From: CAWAXW01 sp963786155
GTDB lineage: Bacteria > Actinomycetota > CADDZG01 > WHSQ01
DNA length: 64,000 nucleotides
NCBI GenBank assembly: GCA_963786155.1
Contig: CAWAXW010000006.1
Span: 2,790,001 to 2,854,000 of the forward strand
Direction of reading: 5' to 3'
The notes beneath the pieces were generated by a model. The model ran no database searches and was not told where the DNA came from. It saw nothing but the letters and a program-made list of their open reading frames with translations. Position numbers and translations under genes: made by a program. This document shows, one piece after another, positions 35,690 to 46,046 of the stretch. Within the stretch, counting starts at the first letter, position 1. The number at the start of each line of letters is the position of its first letter.

Positions 35690-35809
35690 GAGCGGAACCC
35701 TATCTTTCGACCGAACGCGAAAAGTGTTGCCCGCTTCACTCGCGCCGTTGGGTCTCCATCTATATGCTCACCTGACTGCTTTGGGAGAACAGAGCGAAGG
35801 AGGAGGCCC

Positions 35810-36899
35810 TTGCGTTTGCACCGCTCGCGTTGGTTGGTGATCCTGGCCATGGTCTTGGCATTGTTCGTTGCGGCCTGCGCGGAAGAGGAACCCGCCGACG
35901 ACGAAGATGATGCGGCGGCTACCGAAGAGATCGACTTCACGGCTTGCCAGGTGACCGACACCGGCGGGGTCGACGACAAGTCCTTCAATCAGACCGCGTT
36001 CGAGGGCTTGGAGCGCGCCGAGGCCGAGCTCGGCATCACAACCGAAGTGCTCGAGTCCCAAAGCCAGGATGACTTCGCGCCCAACATCGACACGTTTATC
36101 GAGCAGGGGTGCGACATCATCGTCACGGTCGGCTTCCTGCTGGGTGACGCGACCCAAGCGGCCGCCGAAGCCAACCCCGACCAGAAGTTCGCGATCGTGG
36201 ACGTCGACTTCTTCGACGTCGATGCAGGTGAGGACATCACCTTCGACAACGTCAAGGAGCTGACCTTCCAGACCGACCAGGCTGCATTCCTCGCCGGCTA
36301 CGTAGCCGCGGGATTCAGCAAGAGCGGCAAGCTCGGCACTTACGGCGGCATCAACATCCCACCGGTGACGATCTTCATGAACGGCTTCGAAGCCGGGATG
36401 AACCACTGGAACGAGACGCATGGGGCGGCCATCGAGCTGCTCGGATGGAACGCCAAGAAGCAGGACGGACTGTTCACCGGCGACTTCGAGAACCAGGACA
36501 AGGGACGAAGGACCACGGAGTCCCTGTTGGGTGAAGGCGTCGACGTGATCATGCCGGTAGCCGGGCCGGTGGGACTCGGCACCACCGCCGCGGTCCAGGA
36601 CGCAGGTGAGGGCGCGGTCGTGTGGGTCGACAGCGACGGTTGCGTGAGCGTCGAGGAGTTCTGCTCGCTGTTCCTGACATCCGTCATGAAGAACATGGAC
36701 GTGGCGGTGTTCGACGCGATCAAGGAAGCCGTGGACGGCACCTTCGACCGGCGGTCTCTACAGCGGGACCCTGGAGAACGGTGGGGTCGGACTTGCTCCT
36801 TACAACGAGTTCGATGACCAGATCGAACAAACGATTAAGGACGAGGTGCTGGAGCTCCAAGCGGGCATCATCGACGGCAGCATCCAGGTGGCGCCCTAG
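35810..36899 (+). CDS. BMP-family nucleoside-binding lipoprotein, frameshifted near C-terminus
   Basis: Substrate-binding subunit of a nucleoside ABC importer. TTG start (35810) after a GAAGGAGGAGG Shine-Dalgarno; lipobox FVAAC; then GGVDDKSFNQTAFEG (family signature) and IFMNGFEAGMNHW. Near 36750 a one-base shift hides the tail; the alternative frame reads YSGTLENGGVGLAPYNEFDD and ends at TAG 36897-36899. First gene of the bmp/ABC/permease/cdd cluster. Confidence 0.9.
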
Positions 36900-36915
36900 G
36901 TGTACTAACCAAATA

Positions 36916-38437
36916 TTGAAGGTCGAGCTCAAGGGGATCACGAAGCGATTCCCGGGAGTAGTTGCTAATAAAGACGTGAACCTCTCCGTCCTAGGCGGGG
37001 AGGTTCACGCTTTGTTGGGAGAGAACGGCGCCGGCAAGTCCACGCTCATGAACATCCTGTTCGGTCTCTACTCGCCGGACGAAGGCGAGATCCTCATCGA
37101 GGACGAGCCCGTTACGTTCGCGAGCCCCGCGGACGCGATCGCGGCCGGCATTGGGATGGTGCATCAGCACTTCATGCTCGTGCCGGTCTTCACCGTGACC
37201 GAGAACGTGATGCTCGGCGTCGAACCGACCGGCCCCCTTGGGGTGCTCGATCGGCGGCGGGCAAGAAAGAAGCTGCTGGAGCTCTCCGAGCAGTATCGGT
37301 TGGAGGTCGACCCGGACGCGGTGATCGAGGAGCTACCAGTCGGCGTCCAGCAACGCGTCGAGATCATCAAGGCTCTCTACCGCGAGGCCGACTGTTTGAT
37401 CCTCGACGAACCGACCGCGGTCCTCACCCCCCAAGAGATCGAAGATCTGTTCGAGGTCATCCAGACGTTGAAGGCGACGGGGCGCTCGATCGTGTTCATC
37501 ACTCACAAGCTGAGAGAGGTCCTCGTGGTCGCGGACCGGATCTCGGTCCTGAGACGCGGCGAGGTCGTGGGCTCGGCGGACTCCGAAGACGACGAACCAG
37601 GCGGCTCTGGCGACGTTGATGGTGGGCCGTGAGGTTCTCCTCGAGGTAGCCAAGCAGCCGGTGGAGCCGGGGCCGCCGGTACTCGAGATCAAAGACCTCA
37701 CCGTGATCGACGACCGGGGCCAGACGGTCGTCGACTCCGTGACGATCGACGTGCGGGCCAAAGAGATCCTGGCGATCGCCGGGGTCCAGGGAAACGGGCA
37801 GACCGAGCTCGCCGAGGCCATCGCCGGGATGCGGCGCTCGATCGAAGGAACAGTCGTCCTCGACGGACACGACATCACGAATCGTTCCGCCAAGGCTCTG
37901 TTCACCCATGGCGCGGGCCACATACCGGAGGATCGCCAAGAGGACGGCCTCGTCGGAACGTTCCCGTTGCGCGACAACCTCGTGTTGAACATGTACGACC
38001 GGCCCCCGTTCGCCCGTGGCATCGCGATAGACAGGAAAGCGATCGAAGAGGTCGCCGGCGAACTCGTGGAAGAGTTCGACGTCCGCACGCCGTCGATAGA
38101 CGTCCCTGCATCCACACTCTCCGGGGGGAACCAGCAGAAACTCATCGTCGCCCGGGAGTTCCGGCACAGTCAGAAACTGCTCATCGCCTCGCAACCGACG
38201 CGCGGGCTCGACGTGGGATCGATCCAGTACATCCACGGCCAGATCGTGAAGAAGCGCGACGACGGTGTCGCTGTCTTGCTCATCTCATCCGAGCTCGACG
38301 AGATCATGGCCCTGGCCGATCGCATCGCGGTGATGTATCAGGGTCAAATCGTCGCGATATTGGATCGAGCCGAGGCAACTCGCGACGGGCTGGGGCTCCT
38401 CATGGCCGGCTCCTCGCTGGAAGAGGACAGTGCTTGA
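36916..38437 (+). CDS. Nucleoside ABC transporter ATP-binding protein (double ABC), frameshifted
   Basis: Two fused ABC domains, as in sugar/nucleoside importers. First domain: Walker A LLGENGAGKSTLMN, LPVGVQQRVEI, Walker B CLILDEPTAVL. Second: degenerate Walker A AGVQGNGQTEL, signature LSGGNQQKLIV, then SQPTRGLDVGS. The linker holds a frameshift near 37590-37625. TTG start at 36916, 16 bases after the binding-protein stop; it overlaps the first permease gene by 4 bases (TTGA). Confidence 0.88.
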
Positions 38438-39580
38438 GCTCCGTGAAGAAGGGACTCCGCCTAATGGTCGTGCCGGCGCTCGCGCTATTGACGGCGCTGA
38501 TCATCGGCGGGCTCATCATGGTCTTCACCGACCCCGACACCCTTCGCTCGTGGGCGTCTTTCGGTCGCAATCCCGGAAAGGCGATCTCGGACTCGTGGCA
38601 ACTCGTCACCGACGCTTACTACGCGCTCTTCAAGAGCTCGCTCGGCTCGATCTCCGGCCTCAGCGAAACGATCGTGATCATGACCCCGTTGATCCTGGCG
38701 GGACTATCGGTCTCGCTGGCTTTCCGCGCCGGGCTCTTCAACATCGGAGCACAGGGGCAGCTACTGATCGGGGCTCTGACCACCGCGTATGTGGCGTTCG
38801 CATGGGACCTGCCCGCTTTCATCCACCTCCCTCTAGCCCTCGTGGCGGGAGTGGTGGGCGGCGCGCTCTACGCCGGCATTGCCGGTTTCCTGAAGGCTCG
38901 CACCGGAGCCCACGAGGTGATCACGACGATCATGCTGAACTTCATTGCTCTGCGGATCGTCGACTACATGTTGTCGACCGAGACCTATCGGAGGCCCGGC
39001 CGGTCCGATCCCGATCAGCAAGCCGGCCGCGTCGAGCGCCGAGCTTCCGACGTTGACCGGAGACCTCCGCGTCCATGCCGGAATCATCCTGGCACTGCTC
39101 GCCGCCTACGGCGTGTGGTGGCTGTTGTTCCGCTCGACCATCGGCTTCAGGTTCCGGACGGTTGGGGCGAACCCGAAAGCCGGAACGTATGCCGGGATGA
39201 GCGTGGGAGGCACCTACATCTTCGCGATGCTCCTGGCCGGAGGGCTCGCGGGGCTTGCGGGAGCCGCACAGCTGCTCGGCGTGCAGAAATCCCTGGCTCC
39301 CGGCTTCGCCGGCGAGATCGGCTTCGACGCGATCGCCCTGGCGCTGCTCGGTCGCACGCACCCCGCCGGGGTGGTCGCCGCCTCGTTCCTGTTCGGCGCG
39401 CTGCGAGCAGGAGCGAGGGGGATGCAAGCCGCTACCTCCGTGCCCGTCGACATCATCGTCGTCATCCAGGCTTTGATCGTTCTCTTCATGGCGGCACCGG
39501 CGATGGTGCGCGCCATCTACCGGATCAAAGCTGAGCGCACGGACGACGCCGAAGTCTTCACGAAGAGCTGGGCCGTATGA
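38434..39580 (+). CDS. Nucleoside ABC transporter permease (1), frameshifted
   Basis: BPD_transp_2-type membrane subunit with about 8-10 spans. FRAGLFNIGAQGQLLIGAL and the EAA-like loop are in the first part; after a one-base shift near 38995 the remainder gives YAGMSVGGTYIFAMLLAGG and GFDAIALALLGRTHPAGVV. TTG start overlapping the ATPase stop; stop overlaps the next permease ATG. Confidence 0.88.
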
Positions 39581-40841
39581 GCTCGGTCGCTGCGGTTGCC
39601 GGAGGCCGCGTCGATCTCGATCAAGCGTGCGCGCGTCATGGGCATCATCTTCCTTGTCCTGGGCTTGGCCGGGGCGTGGTGGTTCGGGGCCGGGTCCGAA
39701 CCGGGTCTGGAGTCGACGCTGGGATTGAATGCGCCGGACACGAGCTTCACGGTCCCCGACCTCGTCCTGCCTTCGCGCGAGACCGCATTCCTGTTGTCGA
39801 TCGTCTGCATGTTCCTTGGCGGCGTTCAGTTATCGCGCGGGTTCGGGCGGCACACATATCTGGTGCTCGGGATCGTCGTCGTGTGCTTCGTCATGGCCTT
39901 CCTGGTCTGGGCCGCGCGCGGCGAATCCCTGAACTTCCTCGGGATGCTGCAGTCGAGCCTGCTCAGAGCGGTTCCGCTGACGTTGGGGGCCTTGTCCGGT
40001 GTTCTGTGCGAGCGATCGGGCGTCATCAACCTGGCCATCGAGGGGATGATGCTCACCGCTGCGTTCGTCGGAGCCCTGGCCGGCAGCGCCGCCGGCAACC
40101 TGTGGGTCGGATTGTTCCTCGGCATGGCATCTGGCGCCTTGCTCGGCTGGTTCCTCGGCGTCATCTCGATCCGCTATCGCGTAGACCAGATCATCGCGGG
40201 GACCGTGATCAACATCTTCGCCCTAGGAATAACGAGCTACCTGTCTGCGAGCATCCTGACCGAGTACCAAGAGTTGAACTCGCCGGGGCGTTTCCCCGTC
40301 TTCGAGATCCCGATACTGGGAGACATCCCGATCATCGGGCCCATCTTCTTCCGCAACAACGTGTTCGTTTACCTGATGTTCATAGCGATCTTCGTGATCC
40401 ACTTCGGGCTGTTCCGAACGCGCTGGGGACTGCGAGTCCGGTCCGTCGGCGAGCATCCGCGCGGCGGACACGGTCGGGATCAACGTCCTGAGGGTCCGCT
40501 ACCGCAACGTCATCCTCGGCGGGATGATGGCCGGGCTGGCCGGCGCCTACTTCACCTTGGGGTCGGTAGGGCGCTTCGACGAGAACATGACCGCCGGCCG
40601 GGGGTTCATCGCATTGGCCGCCATGATCTTCGGCCGCTGGAACCCCGTGGGAGCCTTCGGTGCCGCCCTCGTGTTCGGCTTCGCCGAGTCCTTGCAAGAC
40701 AAGCTCGCCATCCTCGACGTGCCCATCCCTTCGGAGTTCCTGCTAATGGCGCCGTACGTCGCTACCATCCTGGTTGTTGCCGGAGTAGTCGGGCGCGCTC
40801 GGCCTCCCGCGGCAGACGGCCAGCCCTACATCAAGGAGTAG
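39577..40841 (+). CDS. Nucleoside ABC transporter permease (2), two frameshifts
   Basis: Second membrane subunit of the importer. ATG 39577 overlaps the stop of permease 1; a shift near 39601 leads to SISIKRARVMGIIFLV and the body CERSGVINLAIEGMMLTAAF typical of the family; a second shift near 40465 leads to TVGINVLRVRYRNVILGG and IALAAMIFGRWNPVGAF. Stops at 40841, two bases before cdd. Confidence 0.88.
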
Positions 40842-40843
40842 AG

Positions 40844-41245
40844 ATGGAGACGATCAACTGGGACGAGCTCCGTGCAGAAGCTGCGGGCGCCGCCGATAGG
40901 GCATACGCGCCTTACTCCAGGTTGCGGGTCGGTGCCGCCGCGCTCGTGGACGACGGCAGCATCGTCACGGGGTGTAACGTCGAGAACGCTTCCTATGGCC
41001 TCACGCTTTGCGCCGAGTGTGGCGTAGTGAGTGATCTGTTCGACTCCGGCGGAGGCCGGCTGCTCGCGATCTCTGTGGTCGATAGGGATGCTAAACACGT
41101 GAGTCCTTGCGGACGGTGTCGCCAGCTCCTACTCGAGGTCGGCGGGCCCGAGATGCTCGTCGACTCGTCCGACGGACCACGCCGCTTGGATTCACTACTT
41201 CCCGACGCGTTCACCCCCGACATGCTGGACGAACTAACCCCCTAA
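40844..41245 (+). CDS. cdd: Cytidine deaminase
   Basis: Deaminates (deoxy)cytidine to (deoxy)uridine. 133 residues, standard homotetrameric size. N-terminal YAPYSRLRVGAA, zinc/catalytic CNVENASYGLTLCAECGV (Cys-Ala-Glu) and PCGRCRQLL supply the three zinc Cys residues and the proton-shuttle Glu. It follows the importer genes by 2 bases, placing uptake and salvage in one operon. Confidence 0.95.
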   Translation: METINWDELRAEAAGAADRAYAPYSRLRVGAAALVDDGSIVTGCNVENASYGLTLCAECGVVSDLFDSGGGRLLAISVVDRDAKHVSPCGRCRQLLLEVGGPEMLVDSSDGPRRLDSLLPDAFTPDMLDELTP

Positions 41246-41263
41246 CGGATCTCTGTCGCGAGT

Positions 41264-41467
41264 TCAGTCACCCGAAGCGCGAGGTCGCCTAGCGTCGACG
41301 GCGAGCGCCACGCTCGTGAGGTCTGAGCGCATGATCACCATCTCCGAGCGCAGCTCTGCGATCTCTTCGTGGATACGTTGTTCCAGTCGGCCGAGGCGCA
41401 CGAAGAGAGCCGCGCCACCAAGGCCCATCAGTGCCGCCAACGAGATGTTCTGAATCAGCGTTTCCAC
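41264..41467 (-). CDS. Small membrane coiled-coil protein, hypothetical
   Basis: About 67 residues from a GTG at 41467 (the frame is open to 41497): METLIQNISLAALMGLGGAAL is one membrane span, followed by a charged coiled coil (RLEQRIHEEIAELRSEM). It lies on the opposite strand between cdd and deoA. No family recognised; could be spurious. Confidence 0.4.
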   Translation of the reverse strand: METLIQNISLAALMGLGGAALFVRLGRLEQRIHEEIAELRSEMVIMRSDLTSVALAVDARRPRASGD

Positions 41468-41571
41468 GTCCTCATCGTAACCCTGCTCCCAGGCCAAGAG
41501 CTGTGCTTCACGTCACTCCGCGGAAGAGCCCCTCCGACTTGGTGAGCACTGCTGGGTTAGGTTGCGGCGCG

Positions 41572-42840
41572 ATGGATGTTGTCGACGTCATACGCGCCAA
41601 ACGCGACGGCAAACGACTGAGCGACGAGCAGATCCGCTGGTTCATCAAGGCCTATACGGACGGTGTCGTCGCCGACGAACAGGCCGCCGCTCTGCTGATG
41701 GCGATCATGTGGCGGGGCATGGAACCCGACGAGCTGTCGGCGTGGACGGCAGCGATGATTGAGTCCGGCGAACGGATGGACTTCTCCGACCTCGGTCGAC
41801 CCACGGTCGACAAGCATTCAACCGGCGGTGTCGGCGACAAGGTGTCGCTTCCCCTAGCGCCGATGATCGCCGCCAGTGGCGCTGCCGATCCGATGCTCTC
41901 CGGGCGCGGTCTTGGGCACACTGGAGGGACCCTCGACAAGCTCGAAGCGATCCCCGGGTTTCGGGTGGACCTCTCCCCCGACGAGATGCGGAGTGTGCTG
42001 AAAGGGGCCGGCTGCGTCATCTGTGCGGCGGGACCGGGGTTGGCGCCCGCCGACGGCAAGCTCTATGCCCTGCGCGACGTTACGGGAACGGTCGAATCCG
42101 TGCCGCTCATCGCCTCTTCGATCATGTCGAAGAAGATCGCCGAAGGGACTGACGCGGTGGTTCTGGATGTGAAGGTCGGCTCCGGGGCGTTCCTTCCCGA
42201 CGTTCGCTCGGCTCGCGAGCTTGCCGAGACGATGGTGCGACTCGGTAACGATCATGGTGTGCGCACTACGGCCGTGCTCACCGGGATGGAGACGCCGCTC
42301 GGCCGGACGGCCGGAAACGGCCTCGAGGTCGAAGAGTCGATTCAAGCGCTACAGGGGCAGGGGGCCGACGACCTCATGGAAGTTACAAACGCTCTGGCGG
42401 CGGAGATGCTGGCCCTCGTGGAACTCGACGTCGATCCAAACTCGGTTATTACGGACGGGTCCGCTCTAGCCGCGTTCAAGTCGATGGTCGCAGCGCAAGG
42501 AGGCGATCTCGCGAAGGGAGTCCCCGAAGCCGGTGAGAGACACTCTGTCGCCGCGCCCTCGAGCGGTTACATGACGCGACTGGATGCGCGTGCAGTCGGG
42601 ATCGCGGCCTGGCGACTCGGGGCAGGGCGCGCGCGCAAGGGAGATCCAGTGAGCGCCGTTGCCGGCGTCGTTTGCCTGAAGAAGCCCGGAGACGCCGTCG
42701 AAGAAGGAGAGCCTGTGCTCGAGTTGCATGTCGACGACCCGGCGAGGCTCGACACGGCCTTGGTCGCGCTCGACGATGCATTCACGATCGGCCCGGAACC
42801 ACCGGAGCCACGTTCTTTGATCATCGAGAAGGTCACGTGA
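41572..42840 (+). CDS. deoA: Thymidine/pyrimidine-nucleoside phosphorylase
   Basis: Phosphorolysis of thymidine or uridine to base and (deoxy)ribose-1-phosphate. 422 residues from ATG 41572. The signature KHSTGGVGDKVSLPLAP, SGRGLGHTGGTLDKLE and KKIAEGTDAVVLDVKVG are all clear. Its stop overlaps the GTG of the purine nucleoside phosphorylase (GTGA). Confidence 0.95.
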   Translation: MDVVDVIRAKRDGKRLSDEQIRWFIKAYTDGVVADEQAAALLMAIMWRGMEPDELSAWTAAMIESGERMDFSDLGRPTVDKHSTGGVGDKVSLPLAPMIAASGAADPMLSGRGLGHTGGTLDKLEAIPGFRVDLSPDEMRSVLKGAGCVICAAGPGLAPADGKLYALRDVTGTVESVPLIASSIMSKKIAEGTDAVVLDVKVGSGAFLPDVRSARELAETMVRLGNDHGVRTTAVLTGMETPLGRTAGNGLEVEESIQALQGQGADDLMEVTNALAAEMLALVELDVDPNSVITDGSALAAFKSMVAAQGGDLAKGVPEAGERHSVAAPSSGYMTRLDARAVGIAAWRLGAGRARKGDPVSAVAGVVCLKKPGDAVEEGEPVLELHVDDPARLDTALVALDDAFTIGPEPPEPRSLIIEKVT

Positions 42841-43601
42841 ACAACGCGATCGAGAAGGCCACCGGGCGCGGCGACTACGAGTTCGCCGTCGTGTTGGGTT
42901 CGGGCCTGAGCGACGTTGCGGCGACGCTGGTGGGCGCCGATCCGATCCCATACGAAGACATCGAGGGGATGCCCCGCCCGACCGTCGAGGGCCATGCCGG
43001 CGCTCTCTATGAGGGCGAGGTCGATGGGCACGCGACTCTCGCCTTCGCAGGACGAACTCATCTCTACGAGCGAGACGATCCCGATGCGGTCACGTTCCAG
43101 GTGGAAGCCGCGGTGGGCGCCGGCTGCCACACCTTGGTGCTCACGAATGCGGCCGGCGCGATCAACACCTCTCTCGAAGTGGGCCGGCCTTGCTTGATCT
43201 CCGATCACATCAATCTGACTGGCCGGAACCCGCTGCGGGGCGCTCATTTCCTGGATCTCAGCGACCTCTACGATTCCGAGCTCCGGACTCTCGCGCGCGT
43301 GGCGGAGCCGTCGTTGCCGGAAGGCGTCTATGCAGGACTCCCCGGCCCTACCTACGAAACGCCGGCGGAGGTTCGCATGCTGGCGCTGCTGGGGGCCGAT
43401 CTCGTGGGGATGTCGACGGTGCTTGAAGCGATAAAGGCCCGGGCTTTGGGGGCCCGGGTCCTGGGAATCTCGATGGTCACTAACCTCGCAGCGGGACTAT
43501 CCCGCACCCCGCTGCACCACGAAGAAGTGGCGGAAGCGGGACGTCACGCTGCGAAGGATCTCGCTCGCATCATCGGCGGCGTGATCGCTTCTGCACCCTG
43601 A
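42837..43601 (+). CDS. Purine nucleoside phosphorylase
   Basis: Phosphorolysis of purine nucleosides. 254 residues, PNP/MTAP family: FAVVLGSGLSDVAATL, GRTHLYERDD, LTNAAGAIN, GLPGPTYETPAEVRML and MSTVLEAIKARALG are visible, matching the trimeric inosine/guanosine enzymes. GTG start coupled to deoA. Followed by a hairpin at 43729-43773. Confidence 0.94.
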   Translation: MNNAIEKATGRGDYEFAVVLGSGLSDVAATLVGADPIPYEDIEGMPRPTVEGHAGALYEGEVDGHATLAFAGRTHLYERDDPDAVTFQVEAAVGAGCHTLVLTNAAGAINTSLEVGRPCLISDHINLTGRNPLRGAHFLDLSDLYDSELRTLARVAEPSLPEGVYAGLPGPTYETPAEVRMLALLGADLVGMSTVLEAIKARALGARVLGISMVTNLAAGLSRTPLHHEEVAEAGRHAAKDLARIIGGVIASAP

Positions 43602-43728
43602 TCCGCTTCATCCGTCTCACCCTTCCTCGGTGGATAACTCCTACAACGAGAAAGGTTCTCTGACGACGTTCTCAGTCCTCGTAACGCGAGTGTCATCTAT
43701 CGCGTACCCAGAACGAACTAGCCCGCCA

Positions 43729-43773
43729 CGAGTGTGTGAGGAGGGACGCAATACGTTCCTATTGACACACTCG
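43729..43773. terminator. Inverted repeat between convergent genes, arms shared with 8821-8865
   Basis: Outer arms CGAGTGTGT (43729-43737) and ACACACTCG (43765-43773); inner imperfect arms GGGACG and CGTTCC. It lies between the convergent purine nucleoside phosphorylase and half-length ALDH genes. The outer arms match those at 8821-8865 except for the terminal base pair, while the inner stems differ. Confidence 0.6.
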
Positions 43774-43779
43774 GTGTAG

Positions 43780-44610
43780 TTAGGTCCCTTTTGGGTGCCA
43801 GACGGTCTTGTATTCCATGAACGCGGTGACCGCGTAGGGGCTGCGCGTCTCGCCGTTGCGGACGACGGTCTTAACGTTTACGGCCGCGGCGCGCTCTACC
43901 TCCTCGAGGTCACGTTCGACGCCGGAGACGTCCAGAGCATCGACGTCTCCGTGAGCTGCGATCACCGGGACGAGTTCGTCCCGCTGTCCACTCAGGATGT
44001 TGACAACGCCCGGCGGGACGTCCGAGGTCGCAAAGACTTCGGACAACACAAGAGCCGGGAGCGGCTTGGGTTCTGAGGCCAGAGTCACGACGGCGTTACC
44101 CCCGCACAGCACCGGTACGACGCGTCGCACGAAGCCGAGCAGAGACGGTTCATTCGGCACGACCACGCCGACGACGCCGGTCGGCTCGGGGACGGTGATG
44201 TTGAAGTAAGGCCCGGCCACCGGATTCAAGTTCCCTGCGATCTGGGCGAGCTTGTCGCAAAGGCCCGCGTACCAGACGCACTCCGCGACGGACTCGTCGA
44301 CCTCGGCACCGGCCTCGTTGGCCCCCGAACGCTCGATCAGCTCTACGAACTGGTCGCGGCGTTCGTCGAGCATCTCCGCGACGCGATAGAGGATCTGGCC
44401 TCGGTTGTACTCGGTGATCGAGGCCCACTTGCCGCACGCCGACCGAGCGGCCTTCACCGCATCGCGCACATCCTTACGCGACGACCGCACCGCGTTGGCA
44501 AGGAACTCCCCTCCCGCATCCACGACTTCGTAAGAGCGGCCGGATTCGGAGCGTGCGAATGCACCGTTCACGTAAATCTTGTAGGTCTTCCGAACCTCAG
44601 GTTCCGTCAT
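43780..44610 (-). CDS. Half-length aldehyde-dehydrogenase-like protein lacking the catalytic part
   Basis: 276 residues. The N-terminal cofactor-domain half of an ALDH is recognisable (VNGAFARSESGRSYEVVD, KWASITEYNRGQILYRVA, TVPEPTGVVGVVVPNEP, DVPPGVVNILSG), and the end YAVTAFMEYKTVWHPKG resembles an ALDH C-terminus, but the whole segment with the catalytic Glu and Cys is absent. No frameshift is visible, so it looks like a real shortened protein. ATG overlaps the stop of the full-length ALDH (ATGA), suggesting the two are made together and may pair. Confidence 0.8.
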   Translation of the reverse strand: MTEPEVRKTYKIYVNGAFARSESGRSYEVVDAGGEFLANAVRSSRKDVRDAVKAARSACGKWASITEYNRGQILYRVAEMLDERRDQFVELIERSGANEAGAEVDESVAECVWYAGLCDKLAQIAGNLNPVAGPYFNITVPEPTGVVGVVVPNEPSLLGFVRRVVPVLCGGNAVVTLASEPKPLPALVLSEVFATSDVPPGVVNILSGQRDELVPVIAAHGDVDALDVSGVERDLEEVERAAAVNVKTVVRNGETRSPYAVTAFMEYKTVWHPKGT

Positions 44611-46046
44611 GTCAGTTTCACGTAGGCGGCCAGGCCGTGGCGGCCGCCTTCTCGTCCGAAGCCCGATTCCTTGTAGCCGCCGAACGGGGCGGCCGGGTCG
44701 AAGCGGTTGAAAGTGTTAGCCCATACGACGCCGGCGCGCATGCGATCGGCCATCCACAGGATGCGCGAGCCTTTCTCGGTCCAGATGCCTGCCGACAAGC
44801 CGAACGGGGTGTTGTTGGCCTTCTCGACGGCTTCCTCGGGGGTGCGGAAGGTCATGACCGAGAGCACCGGGCCGAAGATCTCCTCCTGCGCTATGCGATG
44901 GCTCTGGGACACGCCGGTCATCACCGTCGGCGGGAACCAGAAGCCGCGTTCGGGGATCTCGCACGGGGGCTGATAGAGCTCGGCCCCCTCCTCCACCCCG
45001 ACTCCGACCAGACGCTTGATCTTCTCGAGCTGATCGCGCGAGTTGATCGCTCCGATATCGGTGTTCTTGTCGAGGGGATCGCCGAGCCTCAGCGTCGTGA
45101 GCCTGCGTTTCAGTTTCTCGACGACTCGCTCTGCGATGGTCTCCTGCACCAACAAGCGCGATCCCGCGCAGCAGACGTGCCCCTGATTGAAGAAGATGCC
45201 GTTGACGATCCCCTCGATCGCTTGGTCCAAGGGGGCGTCATCAAAGATGATGTTTGCCGCCTTGCCGCCGAGCTCCAACGTGAGCTTCTTGTGCGTCCCC
45301 GCGACTGCCTTCTGGATCTCCTTGCCAACTTCGGTCGAGCCCGTGAAGGCGACCTTGTCGACATCGGGATGGCGCACGAGCGCGGCCCCCGTGGGACCGG
45401 CTCCCGTAACGATGTTGACGACGCCCGGGGGCAGACCCACCTGCTCACAGATCTCCGCGAACTTGAGCGCGGTGAGCGGAGTCGTTTCGGCAGGTTTCAA
45501 CACGACGGTGTTTCCGCCCGCGAGCGCGGGCGCGATCTTCCACGCGAGCATCAGCAACGGGAAGTTCCACGGGATCACCTGCGCGCACACGCCCAGCGGC
45601 GAAGCCGTGCGTCCCGGGAATGCGTACTCGAGCTTGTCGGCCCACCCTGCGTGATAGAAGAAATGCGCCGCGACCAATGGAACGTCGACGTCGCGGCTCT
45701 CCTTGATCGGTTTCCCGCCGTTCATCGACTCGAGCACGGCGAGCTCGCGACTCCGCTCCTGGATGACGCGGGCGATCCGGTAGATGTAGCGAGCGCGGGT
45801 CGAACCCGAGAGCTCCGACCACTCCGAGAATGACTTGCGCGCGGCCCCCACGGCGTGGTCGATGTCCGACTCGTCGGCGATCGCGATCGCGGCGAGGTTC
45901 TCTTCGGTCGCCGGGTTGATCGTCTTCATGTGCTCGCCGGATAGGGGCTCGACGAACCCGCCGCCGATGAACAAGCCGTAAGTGGAGTCGATCGAAACAA
46001 CGTCGGTCGACTCGGGCGCGGGCGAGTACTCCCAGCGGGGCGCCAT
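44607..46046 (-). CDS. Aldehyde dehydrogenase in deo cluster
   Basis: 479 residues, intact. PWNFPLLMLAWKIAPALAGG, FTGSTEVGKEIQ, LELGGKAANIIFDD (Glu base) and catalytic Cys in FNQGHVCCAGSRLLV. Its ATG overlaps the deoC stop (TGATG) and its stop overlaps the half-length ALDH start. Beside DeoC, the likely substrate is the acetaldehyde released from deoxyribose-5-phosphate; this is inference from context. Confidence 0.92.
   Translation of the reverse strand: MAPRWEYSPAPESTDVVSIDSTYGLFIGGGFVEPLSGEHMKTINPATEENLAAIAIADESDIDHAVGAARKSFSEWSELSGSTRARYIYRIARVIQERSRELAVLESMNGGKPIKESRDVDVPLVAAHFFYHAGWADKLEYAFPGRTASPLGVCAQVIPWNFPLLMLAWKIAPALAGGNTVVLKPAETTPLTALKFAEICEQVGLPPGVVNIVTGAGPTGAALVRHPDVDKVAFTGSTEVGKEIQKAVAGTHKKLTLELGGKAANIIFDDAPLDQAIEGIVNGIFFNQGHVCCAGSRLLVQETIAERVVEKLKRRLTTLRLGDPLDKNTDIGAINSRDQLEKIKRLVGVGVEEGAELYQPPCEIPERGFWFPPTVMTGVSQSHRIAQEEIFGPVLSVMTFRTPEEAVEKANNTPFGLSAGIWTEKGSRILWMADRMRAGVVWANTFNRFDPAAPFGGYKESGFGREGGRHGLAAYVKLT

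Noticed and set aside
3006..41245. Programmed ribosomal frameshifting in many genes
   Set aside because: Breaks occur at unrelated positions in unrelated families without common slippery sites; sequence errors explain them better.
43780..44610. Half-length ALDH as a frameshifted remnant
   Set aside because: No other frame encodes the missing catalytic segment nearby, and the C-terminal ALDH-like end is in frame, so it looks like a genuine short protein.
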